Below are positions 5,851 through 6,215 of a stretch of DNA of 6,215 bases, in pieces; positions within the stretch are counted from its first letter, which is position 1; each line of letters starts with the position of its first letter. Position numbers and translations under genes: made by a program. This stretch comes from Actinobacteria bacterium UBA7422 (lineage in GTDB: Bacteria > Actinomycetota > Actinomycetes > S36-B12). Location: positions 1 to 6,215 of the forward strand of contig DKME01000143.1 in assembly GCA_002469525.1 (NCBI GenBank), written 5' to 3'. A model generated the notes under the pieces. The model had not been told where the DNA came from. It saw only the letters and a list, made by a program, of their open reading frames with translations, and ran no database searches.

Positions 5851-6215
5851 ATGCGGACAATCCCCCATTGGATAAATGGTCAAGAGGTTGAACCAACATC
5901 AGGAAATTTTGGTCCAGTTTTCAACCCAGCCACTGGGGAGCAGCAAGCACAGGTTGGGCTGGCGAGCGCGGCCGAAATGAATGCGGCGATCGCCAATGCC
6001 AAGGCGGTATTTCCCACCTGGCGTGCCGCTTCTCTGTCTAAGAAGGCAGAAATCATGTTTCGATTCCGTGAACTTGTCGTCGCTCACCGTGACGAAATCG
6101 CGGAGTTGGTCTCCATTGAGCACGGCAAGGTCCCCAGCGACGCTGCCGGTGAGTTAGCCCGTGGAATTGAAAACATCGAATTTGCCTGTGGTATCCCCTC
6201 GCACATGAAAGGTGG
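5851..6215 (+). CDS. mmsA: CoA-acylating (methyl)malonate-semialdehyde dehydrogenase, N-terminal part cut by window edge
   Basis: The first 121 codons of an aldehyde-dehydrogenase superfamily protein of the MmsA/IolA type, normally about 490-500 residues. It would oxidise malonate semialdehyde to acetyl-CoA, or methylmalonate semialdehyde to propionyl-CoA, using NAD+ and CoA and releasing CO2. Family marks are the opening 'HWINGQ' (6-11), 'FGPVFNPATGE' (20-30), 'FRFRELV' (70-76), 'EHGKV' (90-94), and 'GELARGIENIEFA' (100-112); R104 in the last motif lies where MmsA-type enzymes keep an arginine, possibly for the substrate carboxylate. The catalytic cysteine and most of the NAD site are beyond the edge, so activity cannot be judged. 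It starts at ATG 5851 behind AAGGAG. Its place after the two pyrimidine-ring enzymes points to use of the semialdehyde formed by transamination of beta-alanine or beta-aminoisobutyrate. Succinate-semialdehyde or betaine-aldehyde dehydrogenases are less likely given the RGIENIEF signature. Confidence 0.9.
   Translation, partial: MRTIPHWINGQEVEPTSGNFGPVFNPATGEQQAQVGLASAAEMNAAIANAKAVFPTWRAASLSKKAEIMFRFRELVVAHRDEIAELVSIEHGKVPSDAAGELARGIENIEFACGIPSHMKG

Overview
The window looks like a stretch of bacterial chromosome holding two divergently transcribed catabolic/uptake units, with a roughly 335-bp control region between them. Base composition is moderate (near half G+C by eye, not computed), and the intergenic regions are more AT-rich. 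The substrate-binding protein is a Tat-type lipoprotein and carries an 'NWPLYID' opening. Both features are familiar from actinobacterial PotD homologues. GTG starts are frequent. I infer a Gram-positive actinobacterium, possibly one of the small-genome aquatic lineages, but the sequence alone does not settle the taxon.

Minus strand, read right to left: a PotD-like polyamine-type binding lipoprotein (3170-1962), a strong intercistronic hairpin (1954-1927), a PotA-like ATPase (1850-699), and a PotB-like permease that starts 2 nt after the ATPase stop and runs off the left edge (696-1). This is a standard spermidine/putrescine-type ABC importer operon. A second permease (PotC type) would be expected beyond the left edge. 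All three genes appear to use GTG starts.

Plus strand, left to right: a nitrilase-superfamily N-carbamoyl amidohydrolase, best read as beta-ureidopropionase (3506-4342); a dihydropyrimidinase with all expected metal ligands (4358-5776); and the first 121 codons of a CoA-acylating (methyl)malonate-semialdehyde dehydrogenase (5851 to the right edge). Together they encode the lower part of reductive pyrimidine degradation: dihydrouracil to N-carbamoyl-beta-alanine to beta-alanine, then, after a transaminase not in the window, malonate semialdehyde to acetyl-CoA (or the thymine branch to propionyl-CoA).

The most interesting idea is the pairing itself. Polyamine breakdown can also yield beta-alanine via 3-aminopropanal, so imported polyamines and pyrimidine products could converge on the same semialdehyde dehydrogenase. 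The control region carries a perfect 12-bp tandem repeat near the importer start, a palindrome lying on a TTGACA box, and a second imperfect palindrome. All are candidate operators. I found no mobile elements, RNA genes or CRISPR arrays. The gene families are known; nothing here clearly amounts to an undescribed system.
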